Made by a program: the position numbers and the translations under genes. Below the pieces are notes generated by a model. It was given only the letters and a program-made list of their open reading frames with translations. It searched no databases and was not told where the DNA came from. A stretch of 64,000 bases of DNA from Sphagnum compactum (taxonomy: Eukaryota; Bryophyta; Sphagnopsida; Sphagnales), in NCBI GenBank assembly GCA_965153455.1, contig OZ234504.1, positions 10,974,001 through 11,038,000 on the forward strand, in the 5' to 3' direction. This document shows, one piece after another, positions 43,700 through 55,090 of this stretch. The first letter of the stretch is position 1; every line of letters starts with the position of its first letter.

Positions 43700-46600
43700 T
43701 GCAATGCAAGATCATCTAAGTTCAAAGTACTTGTTAGACAAAGGATGAATCAATTGAACATAGAAAAAATTCATTGTTCATCAAAACTTAGCAAATTGAA
43801 ACATCTAACTAACTAATGGAAAGGAAATTAATCAAGAGTCCATTAATAGTAGTGAGTGAAAGCGGACTAGGCTTTGTGCTTTCTCAACTTTTTGTTTCCT
43901 CATTTAATTTGTACAAAATTTAATGATGAAAAAACCATTTAAAAAAATGTCAAAAGTTTGGAAACTCTTATCAAAGAAGGGGATTATTGCCTTGTAGATT
44001 TTTTTCTTAAGGTTCAATTTGATAAGTAAAATGTGAATATCGTGTTTGAATTATGATCATTTTTATGTGGCCAGGGGAACCACTCTTTAAATATTCCTCA
44101 ATGATTGATAGTGTACAAGTATTATGAAGGAAAGGTTTAAAGAACCATAAAAAAGGGCATGCAATAAGAAACCTATAATCCAATGCAAACAATTCATTCC
44201 CAAAAAAAATAAAAATAAATTATGTTTAAAGAAAAAAAAAGAGTTTTTTTTTTTTCTTTACCTTGTTATTTGAATTTTATCATTGTAATGGTGTAACCTT
44301 TTTCATAATGTGTTAGCGAATAAATGAACACAACAAGCTTAAGCCATTAGGTGTAGGTGCAATGAAGTTGACAATAAATTAAAAATATAATTATTTCTAT
44401 TTTAATAGAAATTAAATGATCCAACCATGAGTAAGTTGAAAAGAACTTTAATGGTCTTTGGAAGATCAAATTCACATATGTGGCAAAATATGGGAATGAC
44501 TTGTGATTAGGGGTGAAAAGCTCACCAAATTCAAAAATAGCTCGTTTTTTGCAAAATTTATTAAAGTGGAACATATAATGTTTATGGCATGAGGTAAAAC
44601 ACTCAATATGTTACAATGGCACAAAGCTTGATCAACCCCAAGGAAACTCTAAATCCTAGCCATGATTTTATAAAAACAAATTTTGAATGTTAAAATCCAA
44701 ATTCAAGAAGGAAACAACCCATATCATATGTTAAGGTCGTATTACTTAGTGGAAAAGGAAAAAATTGAGCGCTAACAACCAAGAGGTGGACTTGGAAGCA
44801 ACCATTTCAAAAAAAAAACATAATTGTGCATCAATTTAACTTCGTGACATTGAAAATGTATTGAGATTCAAATGATTTACCAAAGCAATCAGACCTTGAA
44901 AACACTCACCATATGCAGTTACATGTTTTGTATATATATTTCAAGTGTGAGTTGCAAAATTTTCTTTAAATTAAAGAAGGTTGTTGATGACAATGCTTGA
45001 AGATATCAAAACTGAAATTGTTGACACAAATAATGATAAATCATGTGAGAAATATGATTGTCAAAAGTTCAAGGGCTTTTCATTCAATAAATTTACATAG
45101 AGTGAGTTAATCTCTAAGGAAATCTTGAAAGGGCTTAAACCGATGAACACACAATAGTGATGAAGTTGCTTTGGCTACTAAATCACGAATTTTTTCTCCC
45201 AACTTGTGAATTGGATGATTGGGCAAGCCAAAAGACTTTTAGGAAAAAACTTGATGGAATTGGGAGACTTTGAATTTTGTTAGTGTGAAACAAATTGTAT
45301 TTCAGACTGACACATGTGAACAAATATATTAAGGCGCTTAAAAGCAACTATGTTGAAAGAACTAAAGAAAATGACCTCATAACCTTGAGAGAGAAACAAT
45401 GTTTTTTTATCTTGAGATTAGGAAAGCAACACATATTAAAGGTAAAGATTGTCTACTAAAAACACAAAACTTTATTAAGTGATAACAAGATGTATAGAGT
45501 CTAACACGTGCTTATTGCTAGAAGGTCAAAAGGAGAAGGGCTCTAAGCTTCAAAATAAAAACCCTAGTAAACTCCAACTCTATCTATCTTAAAGTAGTGA
45601 AATTCCTTGTTGCGTACGAAGCAACCTGCACGAATGGTGTAATAATTGCCCTACTCTCTCCAACATGGTTTTAGTGAAATTGAATTTTTTGTGAAAATGC
45701 GAAATACCCCATGCACCTATGCAATGACAACCTTGATTGAATGTGTAGGATAGGCAGGAATGAAATTTCCAATGAAATTTCTTCTATGTCCGATTGATTC
45801 CTCCTTTGTCTAACAACTACTTTGAACTTAGATGATTTGTGTTGCATCCTACTGATGCTTCAATCTTTCTCCTTCTACATATGCATTACAATCTACGACC
45901 CATCTATAGAGTCCTTGCACTCTCCATCTACCACACACAGCTCAAATCCAGACTCCACAGAAACAATCACCCAGCTACACCAACACCCACAGCTCTTGAC
46001 ATGTTTCATCCGTCCATATCTCTCATGAGAATCTACAAGCATGTTTTCATAACTGCATGGAACAATCTGCATTCAATTAGTGAGAGCAATTTATGAGGTC
46101 CATCTTTCGATTATGACTGTGTGCAAAAACACTAATGGGGATGTGGATCTGTAGTGCACTGTAGTTTCTCTCCTTTGCGATTCTATTTATAATATGGTTT
46201 CAGAGGTTTTCTTTGCTCTTCCTCATGCTTAGCCATCTTGTGCTTTATGTCAAGTAGCTGGAGGAAGAGATCATATCCTTAGATCCAGAGGATTCTGCAC
46301 TTTCATTTGCTTCTCACATGATTCTTCTAAAGGCGTACAGCAACATGGAAAGTTCAACCCATCAACAAGATTGTGCTTTTCTTCTAGCCTCTTTGTGCAT
46401 AATGGTTCAGATCAGTCATCTTGGTGAGTCTGGCTGGTGTGGGAGGGAGTTGATAACACGTGCAGGTTGTTTTTATGTTAACTCATCTTTTGAGAGGGCA
46501 AAAAAAGCAAGTTCTCTTACTCTTTCCAACATTTGTATGACTTCCCATCAGAACTGGACTTTGCACAGGGACACATGGTGCTTTGCATCTGCATAAAACA

Positions 46601-47120
46601 CGATTGCATAAAGAAGCTTGTGGACAAGTTGAGGCCTAAAACCAGATTTCTCAGATTTCTCTCATCACTTACAGGAACTATGGGCTGGTAGATATGGTTC
46701 AGGTCTCAGATTTTCAACCTGCTTTGACATTCAAGAATGTGCGACACAGGTACAATAAGCTCTCAAAAATGGGTATACCCATAAACAGTATCAAACATGT
46801 ACCTGGCACAAACAAATTCAAAAGTTTGTACTTTGAATCTTTTTGTTCAGAATCTTGAAGAGAAACAGAACTAAAACAACAAATACCTATATTTTGTAAA
46901 TAGCATTGTTATGAGACTGAAAGCTTCAGATCTTAAAATTTGTATAAATTAAAACATGTTGCCTTTCAACACTGAAAATTGTCAGAACAAAGTTGATTTG
47001 AACTCTCATCCTTTCACCTATCATGAACTATAACTTCTTTCTACATTTGTCCACAACTCCTTTGGCGCAAGGTTTGGTGAATCCTTTGAGATACTTTTGA
47101 CCGAAATGAATATTTTGGAT
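43700..47120. other. intergenic DNA, nothing recognised
   Basis: AT-rich to 45800, then nearer to gene composition. Frames at 45822-46096 and 46318-46596 (68-92 codons) have no family resemblance. 46860-47190 may be the 3' flank of the minus-strand Nudix gene. Confidence 0.45.
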
Positions 47121-47191
47121 TGCACTCCTGTTTGATATTGATCAAGGCAGCATTCACTCACTGTACAGGCTCACTGAGTAGCAGCATCCCC

Positions 47192-50100
47192 TCATTGGCA
47201 ATCACCGCTGCACAGGCTTTTCAGAAGTTGCAAATACCCAGGTTGATCTGGGTGTATATATCTGCAGAAATTATACAACTGCAACTTTTAAGATTCCATC
47301 TGCAAAGTGGCCACCAATCTTGTCACTCGGTACTCAAAGTGAGAAACTACTCAAACTAAAACAGTAGTTGATCAATACAAACCAAGTCATACCCGTGTCG
47401 GAATAGAAAGTTGATGATGACAAGGCTGCAATTGGGCTTGTAGGCATTGGAGGTGCGGACCACTTCAGCCACCTCATGTACTGGTACCAATTCAAAGCTT
47501 TCGACTTCCCCATCTGTCAGAGCAAAACAGTGATGCTATTCTTTTAGCAAAGATTTGAGCCGCACCAATTGCACACAATGAACACATATGATTCAACAAT
47601 TCATATAATTGTTAGAAACAATTAGAAACATATATATATATATATATATATATATGTTAGAAATATATATTAGAAACAACTAATATAAAGGGACTTTCAG
47701 CAAGCATGTGCTTATGGAAAGACCTTTGTTGTGCGGTTGAAAATCTGGTGGAAGCTCTAAGTCGTAACAAAACAGAACATCCCTTTTCATCCTTTCACCT
47801 TCAATCTGCTCATAGCTGATGGCACCAACAGGTACAGCCCTACAAATACACCAAAGCATTTCAGCAGAGATCATGCCTCCAGGTACACAATATTGGAGAA
47901 ATTACAAAGAGCTACATGAAGTCCTGATATAAGAAATTTCTTCCTCCAGAATCATGTATAGTGTGTTACAACACTTGTGGCATGCAGTCTCGGAATATGA
48001 GAAAAGAACCAATCTGTTCAACTTACTTCTCAGCTAGCCAACCAGGTATAGAAGCCTCCTCATCACTTTCTTTGATCAGGTTTTCCTTGCAGCTGAGCCC
48101 AGCAGGCTGCATACACGGTTATGAGACTAGGAGCAGTGATGCTGCTAAGTACAGTCACCACATCGTAAAACCTGGAAGCTTTCAGGTAGCTAAATACTAG
48201 CAAGTATCATACTAAGGAGACACCAATGAGATATCTACATAAGCACCCTTGCATAGCACCTTCCATGAAAGGAAAAGATCTGACCTGGCCACCAGCAACA
48301 ATATGGTCAAATGCACCAGGAAAGTTTTGGCGGTCACTGCTGCGTTTCGCAACCCACAAGTGCTTTTCACCATCAATTTGCACATAACCATTCATGTGCA
48401 CCCCATATGCCTGTCATTTGTTGTCACAGTTCACTTAAGGTTGGCATTGTGTTGTACAGATACTTCAGGCTGTCTCGAATCTCAGCCACAGATACAAGCT
48501 CAAAATGGTTGCTGTAAACTAAGCACAATATCCAGAGGACCACCCACAAGACAGCAAATTATAACAGCTGGTAAGTGGGAAGATAGCACAACTTACTTTA
48601 GTCCCAAAATATGGAACAGCTGCTCGGTCCAAATCAAAAAAAGGGCGTGACCCAAAGCTTGTCACAACTGGGAACACCTGCACATATACAGCCATCCAAG
48701 CATAATAACAATCATTGGCAACTTCTGCTCAAAATCAGAACTCAAGTACACTCACCCTTCATGCTTGCCAATCTAGTCTGTGTTTGGTAAGTGCTGACAT
48801 TTTGTTGGACTGCTTGCAGTAACTAGGAGCGTTCAAGACAGTAAGAAAATGCAAGCAATACCCAGAGTCAAAAGTTGTGTAAATCAGAGGAGTTCTTCAA
48901 AGGAGATACCTCACTGCGCTCACCAGGCATAATTCCATCTTTCCTTAATACCCTTAAAACACCTTCAACAGCCTTTGTGCGAAGGGCAGCTAATGTCAAT
49001 GTCCTATGTAGAATCAGCTTCTCTTCTCCAACACCATCACTTTGTGTGTCGCCTTTTTCAAGAGTAAATACATATGGGAACTTAATGAATCGCTCCACTA
49101 ATCTGAAAAAAAACATTTGAATCATAGTCTGGTTTTTTGACAAGCTTTGCAGAGCTAATCTATGTCAGTGATCAGAGTTGCTACCTTGGGGGTTTGCAGA
49201 GAATCATGGTGGTTAGGCCACTGTCCTGGAATTTTCTAATGCCATGCACAATCACTACTATATCCTCAGAACATTAGCATGAATCATGCAGGCTGCAGAG
49301 CGAGACAACCTCATTCCAGAAGAAGAAGAAGAAGAAGAAGAAGATTAGTCCAGAGATTTGATGTACCTATGGTGAACATACCCAACCATGCTCCCCTCCA
49401 CCTCAAAGGGCAGAAACTCACTGCGCTTCTCCTGCAAAATCCATTGTTACCACTCATGTCTGGTTAATCAAATTGTGAGGAAACTCTGGGAGCTGAAGTA
49501 TGGCAGCAAGCAATTCCTCTGTCAAGGATGTGATTGTATAATAGTTACAGATGTTGTCTGCCATCTTGGAATGGGTTCTGCTGCAATCATTCAGCCACTG
49601 AGCTTTCCTTTTCCCCCTGAGATTGTGCAGTCCTTGCCTCAATCCTGAGATATCAAACTTTCCTGAGATACTATATACTTTGCCCCTTACAATGAAACTA
49701 TAGGTGAACATTTTGAGAAGAATGCCCTTCCCATCGTCAACACAAAGAATCTCTCCTCTTTCCAAACATACAACAATTGATATGGCAATGTAGTTGTCTT
49801 TGAAGACAAAATTCCTCAATTGGCAACCATTCTTCTTCAACCCCTCAAATCTACTTCATTTATAGCAAACCTGTCTCACTTTCCTTTCTCACCAAGAAAA
49901 GGAGATTGCACACAAAGAGATGGACAGACAGACAGACAGACAGACAGACAGAGACCTGTCCCTTGTTGCAAGCCTGAACACGCTCCAAGTATCCATCCAG
50001 TGCACCAGCTTCAGTGTGCTCCATCCTTTTGGTCTGCTGCTCGCCACTCAGCATGGCACTCATGAGGAAGGTAGGTGCCAGAGCCTTGCTGGCTGTCAGA

Positions 50101-50264
50101 AGGCGCTTCGCAGGAGGACACCGATGTTTCCATGCCAGCGATTGCAGAGGATGTGTAGGAGCAGCAAGCAGCAAGCGTTGCTGCTGCTGCTGCTGCTGAG
50201 CGACTGGTGATGCTACAAAGGAACACTGCAATGCCATCAAGCAGCCTAAAGCTTCAAATGCCAA
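47192..50264 (-). CDS. plastid-type Nudix hydrolase, NUDT20/NUDT24-like, nine exons
   Basis: Exons in coding order: 50264-49956, 49431-49367, 49102-48910, 48677-48597, 48410-48285, 48106-48027, 47839-47724, 47513-47393, 47261-47192. All introns are GT-AG and phases agree, giving 386 aa. The N-terminal domain typical of this family holds GYLERVQACNKG, SEFLPFEVEGSMVGYVHH and VFPVVTSFGSRPFF. The Nudix fold follows: GTKAYGVHMNGY, LWVAKRSSDRQNFPGAFDHI, then AGGQ, and a degenerate Nudix box GLSCKENLIKESDEEASI (261-278). The box keeps its metal-binding glutamates but has KES for REU, as is usual in the family. Next come AVPVGAISYEQIEG, KRDVLFCYDLELP and KPNCSLVIINFLFRHG. The first 70 residues, with seven glutamines at 23-29, look like a plastid transit peptide. 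Family members are annotated as Nudix hydrolases, and relatives act on damaged thiamin diphosphate forms; the substrate here is inferred. Length agrees with the Arabidopsis proteins (about 370 aa). Confidence 0.92.
47629..47655 (-). repeat. (AT)n microsatellite in a Nudix intron
   Basis: About 13 AT units inside the intron between the seventh and eighth exons. Confidence 0.9.
49317..49345 (-). repeat. (GAA)n microsatellite in a Nudix intron
   Basis: Nine GAA/AGA units inside the second intron, about 20 bp from the splice donor. Confidence 0.9.
49922..49955 (-). repeat. (GACA)n microsatellite touching a splice donor
   Basis: Seven to eight GACA units on the plus strand. On the gene strand, exon 1 ends CAG and the intron begins GTCTCTGTCTGTCTG, so the repeat starts within the donor site. 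The donor lacks the usual GTAAG/GTATG form. Confidence 0.9.
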
Positions 50265-50560
50265 TTTAGTTCCTATCCAGAGAGAATCTGTAAGAGCTCA
50301 ATGATCTTGCGTCCTTGGGAAGAGCAATGGACAACCATGAAAGCCGCGAGAATCAGTCCCTCCAACTGCGCGGCTTCTTACACACAAGATGAAGAGCGCG
50401 CGTCCAACGTCTTCGTTGCTGTTTGCTGAGGAACGAGAATTAGGGCTAGGGTTTCGAGAGCTTGTTAAGAGCTTTTCACTGGCTTTTGTCGATCAATTGA
50501 TCGAGCGCTTTGAATACTTTCCTTTTCAGATTCCTTTTCTCTTCCGTGAGGTACGTACCT
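50265..50560. promoter_or_regulatory. Nudix promoter, possibly bidirectional
   Basis: Upstream of the Nudix start. It contains a GCGCG-rich pocket (50385-50405) and CTAGGGTTTCGAG at 50447, similar to a telobox. On the plus strand, 50440-50560 looks like the 5' end of a transcript: a TCTTCCGTGAG|GTACGT splice-donor-like site follows a pyrimidine-rich leader. A divergent transcript is therefore possible. Confidence 0.35.
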
Positions 50561-52409
50561 AAAGCTAAGCAATTCTGTTTACACTTGTTGTCCGCAAGCA
50601 GTAGAAACTAGGGCGGAAGCTTTTGCTGCAGTATGGGATGTGCTTCTTGTTGTCTTGCGTCGTTGCCGTTCTGTCAGCAGCTGCGCTATGATGTAGCGTA
50701 TCATTGTGGCAGCGGCGGCAGTAGAGTGGAAGGTTTGAAGTTTGAAGCTACGGAACAAGTATTGAAACACACTCTCGGACTCGGAGTTCTTCAGAGTTTT
50801 TTAGGAACTTGATTGCTGTAGCAAAGCTCTTTAGTTCCGGGGAAGCAAAGGAACACAACAGCTCGGGCTCAAGTACTTACTTATTGTTCTTGTCTTGTGA
50901 TCTCCATTTATCCACTACAATTGACATTGTAGAATGATGTGTATTTCATGAATTGAAGGAACAACACATAAAAAAGTCTCTTGATTGATGTGAGAGGACT
51001 AAAGAAAAACAGAAGAGACCCCTGGAAAAGGATTCAATAAAGCACGCACAGGTTTGCTTACTGCTTCTAAAAAGATTGTATGGAGTTTGGACAATGAATA
51101 TACCCTGCAAACTAACCACCTCCTCATACTACCAGACAGGGTTTTGGCACATTCCTTGTGAGCCTAGCCATGATGCAATGCACAATAATGTAGAAATTTG
51201 AATTCTGCTGATACACATTTTCAGTTTGTTGGCTGCAATGTTTTGGGACCTTTCTTTTCGAGAGAAATGGAAGACATGCGCAAACTTCGTGTTTGTTATC
51301 TCCTGTTTTCAAAGAACCTGACAAAGAGATCAGCAGGCTCTCAGGTGGTGATTCTTCAGCAGCACTGGCAGGCAGCAACACTTCAACCAACCTAGCCTAC
51401 ACCATCGAGCAGCCACATCCCCAGCATGCTACTAGTCAGCAGTGGAACATGTGTCTTCCCACAGCCGTTTACAACCCAACATCACCACCAACAGCGACAA
51501 GAAAGAAAAGAACTGTGGTAATTTAGGGTATCTGATGTACCCTCCCAACCAGTCAAAGCTTTCAGGTGTTGCAATGTCTTGAAGATAATTAGTGCTTTGA
51601 GATTAAACATATGCTTTGAAACAAATGCATCCAGTATTTGGATTACAACTTTCTTACTGGTTTGTAAATTGTCTGTCAGCTGCAGCCAGATGTCTACCAG
51701 CAGCAAGCTCGAGCTGCTCAGGTCCAAGCCCACATGCATTTCCATCACCTGCATTTGCAACGGCCTCTTCTCTTTCATTTGTTAAAGTCTCAGGACGACA
51801 AAGCCAGGTTTGGTGGGTAGGGTCCAACCACAAATTTTGCACATGAAACACATTAAAATTGCTGAAATTGTTAAGGCTGACATCAAAACATGTCAGTGAC
51901 AAACATAATGAGTTTGAGGTTAAGTGACACCCACCGAAAACAAGACTTGTGTTGCAAATAAAATGAGTCATAGAGATATCGAACACAGATGGAACCCTCA
52001 TGTCTCTGGGGTAGTGAGGTTTGTGGGTTTTGGTGAATGGAAAAGAGCAGACAGACGAGGCAGGTGATCATGTGTTGGAAAAAACAGCGCACCACACTTG
52101 TTCTTTTGTGAATGGGAACTAGAATTCATTTTTGTAAGAACCAAACCCATTTGGTACTGGATTCTTGGTTCCTCATAAAAGTACAAAACTGCCCAACACT
52201 AGTTTAGACTTTAGACCAGTGTTGTCCAGTTATATCTTTAAATCTGGATAGTACCTAGATATGGTTGTATCTATATCTTGAATCTAGGTTAGTTTCAACT
52301 ATCCACCATTATATATATATATATGATGGAGCTTCCTACAAGTACTAACCAATCTCTATGGATGTTTGATAGCTATTACTAATTGTTCTTTATTCCTATA
52401 TGTATATGG
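50561..52409. other. less AT-rich DNA, no protein recognised
   Basis: Gene-like composition until about 51850. A plus frame at 51293-51526 (77 codons, EISRLSGGDSSAALAGSN) and minus frames at 51482-52001 overlap and have no family resemblance. They could be exons of an unrecognised gene divergent from the Nudix gene, but splice-linked exons cannot be shown. Confidence 0.35.
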
Positions 52410-52625
52410 GTAGTTGGTTTATACATATCCAAGGCAAGGATAATGTGTTTAGATTCATTATAGAGTATCTTAGATTAAAGGATTTTGGTTTCTTTTAGAG
52501 GATTTTTTTGAAGATTATATTTTTGCATGGTAAAATATTTGAGTTTCCATAACTCTTCTTTCGCCTTAAGATACTTTTTAATGTAAATGGCAAGGCCATA
52601 GTGTGACACACCCCTTGTTAGAAGA
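52410..52625 (-). repeat. LTR-like dispersed repeat, minus-orientation copy
   Basis: On the minus strand: AACAAGGGGTGTGTCACACT, AAGTATCTTAAGGCGAAAGA, AGAGTTATGGAAACTCAAAT, ATTTTACCATGCAAAAATAT and AATCTTCAAAAAAATCC. After a gap come TATAATGAATCTAAACACAT and TATCCTTGCCTTGG. Same blocks and order as 16509-16870, but in the opposite direction. Confidence 0.62.
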
Positions 52626-52889
52626 GTTGTTATGCTTTTTTGATATAGTGATTAAAGTTTAAAGGGCTAGAGATAGACTCCTTGTTCGTTAGGATTTATG
52701 GATTAAAGATGGGGAAGCAATGCAATTAATTGCATTCAATGTCATTGTCTTGTATTCTTTTTGCTATTTCATCACATCACATCAGCATTCTCATCAAAAA
52801 AAAATTGTGCATTGTCATGGTATATTTCATGTGTCGTCTCCTTATGATGTTTTTCTTATGTGTAGTTGTGTGATGTTCCCATTAGTTGT

Positions 52890-53480
52890 GATTGATTTTT
52901 CATCATGTTCTTCAATCGCGCAAGTAAGTGATCTCCTTGTCACCCTTTTTCTATTGTGCATCACCATATAACTTTTGGTCTTAATCTTTTATTGTGTGGT
53001 GTTCATTTGTTGTGCATTGTTGTGGTGGTCTCTTGTTTCTTCTTCCCCTAATGTTGTTATGGTGTGCAAATGCATGGTGTGGTGCATGCAAATATGCATG
53101 TGCATTAGTGTCTTCCATTGTTATAGATTGTTTTTTCATCATGTTCCCCTACTATGCAAATAAGAAATCTTATTGTCACATTTTTTAGTTGTGCATTGTC
53201 ATATAGGTTTTAGTTTTGAGTCTTGATATTTCTTTGTGTGATGGTTTTGTTGTGCATGGATGTGGTGATCTCTTTTTCCTTTAGTGTTGTCTTGTTGTGC
53301 ATGTGCATATTGTGATGCATGTGTGGTGCAAAAGTGCATCATTGTCCCTTTTCATATTGGTGCTACTCCAATTCTAAGGACCATTGTGGTCTTTTTGTGC
53401 CCTTTTGTTATGTAGATAAGTGGTATTCCCATCATTCTTTTATTTGTTGCACATTGTTATGGTCTTCTTATGTTGTTCCT
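52890..53480 (+). repeat. 237-bp tandem repeat, two units and a partial third
   Basis: GATTGATTTTTCATCATGTT at 52890 and GATTGTTTTTTCATCATGTT at 53127 begin two units that share CTTGTCAC/ATTGTCAC, TTGTGCATCACCATATA/TTGTGCATTGTCATATA, TGTTGTGCAT, GTGGTGATCTC-like and GTGGTGCATG-like blocks. A weaker third unit follows from about 53345. The open frames on the plus strand come from the repeat. Confidence 0.78.
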
Positions 53481-55090
53481 GTGTTGTTCATTGTTATGAT
53501 CTATATTTCATGGTCTTCTTATAATGTTCTCGTGTTGTTCATAGGTGTAAGTCATTGTATTTTGCAATGGTTGAAACAAATATTTGCATTATTGAATTTT
53601 TTTGCAAGGTTGAAAAAGATATCTACATTGTAAGGACTTCTAATGTGGATGGCAACGTGTCAAATGTTAGAAATGTCCATCTACAAGCTATTAATGTTGT
53701 TGATCTTGAAGTTATTTAACATTGTGGAAATGGCATCATTGGCCATTTTTCTATTGGGGTTTTATTCATTGTTAACGATGGATTATTTATGGATCTTGTA
53801 AACCCGCAAAGTTTGCAATGTATTATTTACATACCATAACCTAAAGTTAGTTTCCACATTGACAATATGATTAATAATTTTTTTTCAAAAGTGATTTTTT
53901 AAAAAAGTTTTGAAATTACATTTTTTCCCATCTTCTATTATAATATTGTGACATGACTAGTGAAATTATGCAGAGTGTAGCATATGATAATTAGTATAAT
54001 TTTTAACATTTCAACTTCATATTTTCACAAAATTTCATTTCACTGTTTTGAGGATTATTTAATGACGAAACTAAGCTTAGGAACACAAGTTATTGGTGAT
54101 GTTTTGTCTTAATATTCTACTTTAAGGAAAGGTTTTATAAAATAGAACAATAATAATGGGATCGTTCCTCTGAGGACCATGTTAATTTTGCATGCTTTAA
54201 GTTGTTTGTTGAAAGGAAGTTGGTCCTTATTGATTTTGTTGATGAAACATATCATAGTTGACATTTAGGGAAGAAAAGGTTTGGGTCAAATGAATATGCA
54301 ATCACAACATTCTTGGGGCCATAAATCTTTACAAAAAAGTGATGAAGCACAATTAATTTTTTTGAAGAACTAACATTATATACATGTAAAGGGGCAAGCT
54401 CATCCTTGGGTGGTACTAGTAGGAACGTCACACCTTGATTTTCCCAGACATATTGAACTTTGCAAAGTCGTACGAAACGCCTAAATATTTTCATAAATTT
54501 TTAATGAATAAATTTATTAGACTCCATGGATTTTGAAATTTCAATAATATCAAGAATATTGTGTATTTTGATGTTCCTAATCATTACATTTAGAAAAAAA
54601 AATTAAGAACATAGCACTAGTTCTTTTCCTTGAACTTTTTGGTTATGAAAACAAATTTGAAACATGATTTAAGATTTTTTTCATAATTTGGAGGTCATTT
54701 TATTTTATTTTTTTATTAGGAAATTAATTGAGTAAGTATAATTTAATTATGAATTTCCAAAGTTAAGGCAATCGATTTCTAAAACAGCCATTTTAATTAG
54801 GAATACTAATTTTTAACAATTTCTAATTTTTTAAATCCAAAATAATCTTCAAGCCATATATTAGTGCATGCAATGGATATTACATGAATATATATAATTT
54901 GAAAATTTTAAAGGAAAGAGCCTAGGAAAATGATTTGGCCACTTTTGGTTCCTTAACCATTCTTTGAGGTGGTTCCTAGTGGTACCACCCAAGGATGGGT
55001 TTGCCCAAAGGTTACAAACCATTTTCCACTTGCAAAAATAATTGGCTTAGGAGGTAATATTATGTTAATGCCCTCATGTTTTGTTCCTTT
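53481..55090. other. AT-rich intergenic DNA, nothing certain
   Basis: No gene recognised. 54900-55090 may be the decayed 5' part of the following hAT element: ACCACCCAAGGATGGGTTTG sits near where a zinc-finger region would be expected, but it cannot be read reliably. Confidence 0.45.

Noticed and set aside
49454-49840. 128-codon minus frame inside the first Nudix intron
   Set aside because: It lies wholly in an intron required to join GYLERVQACNKGQ to the next family block, and has no family resemblance of its own.
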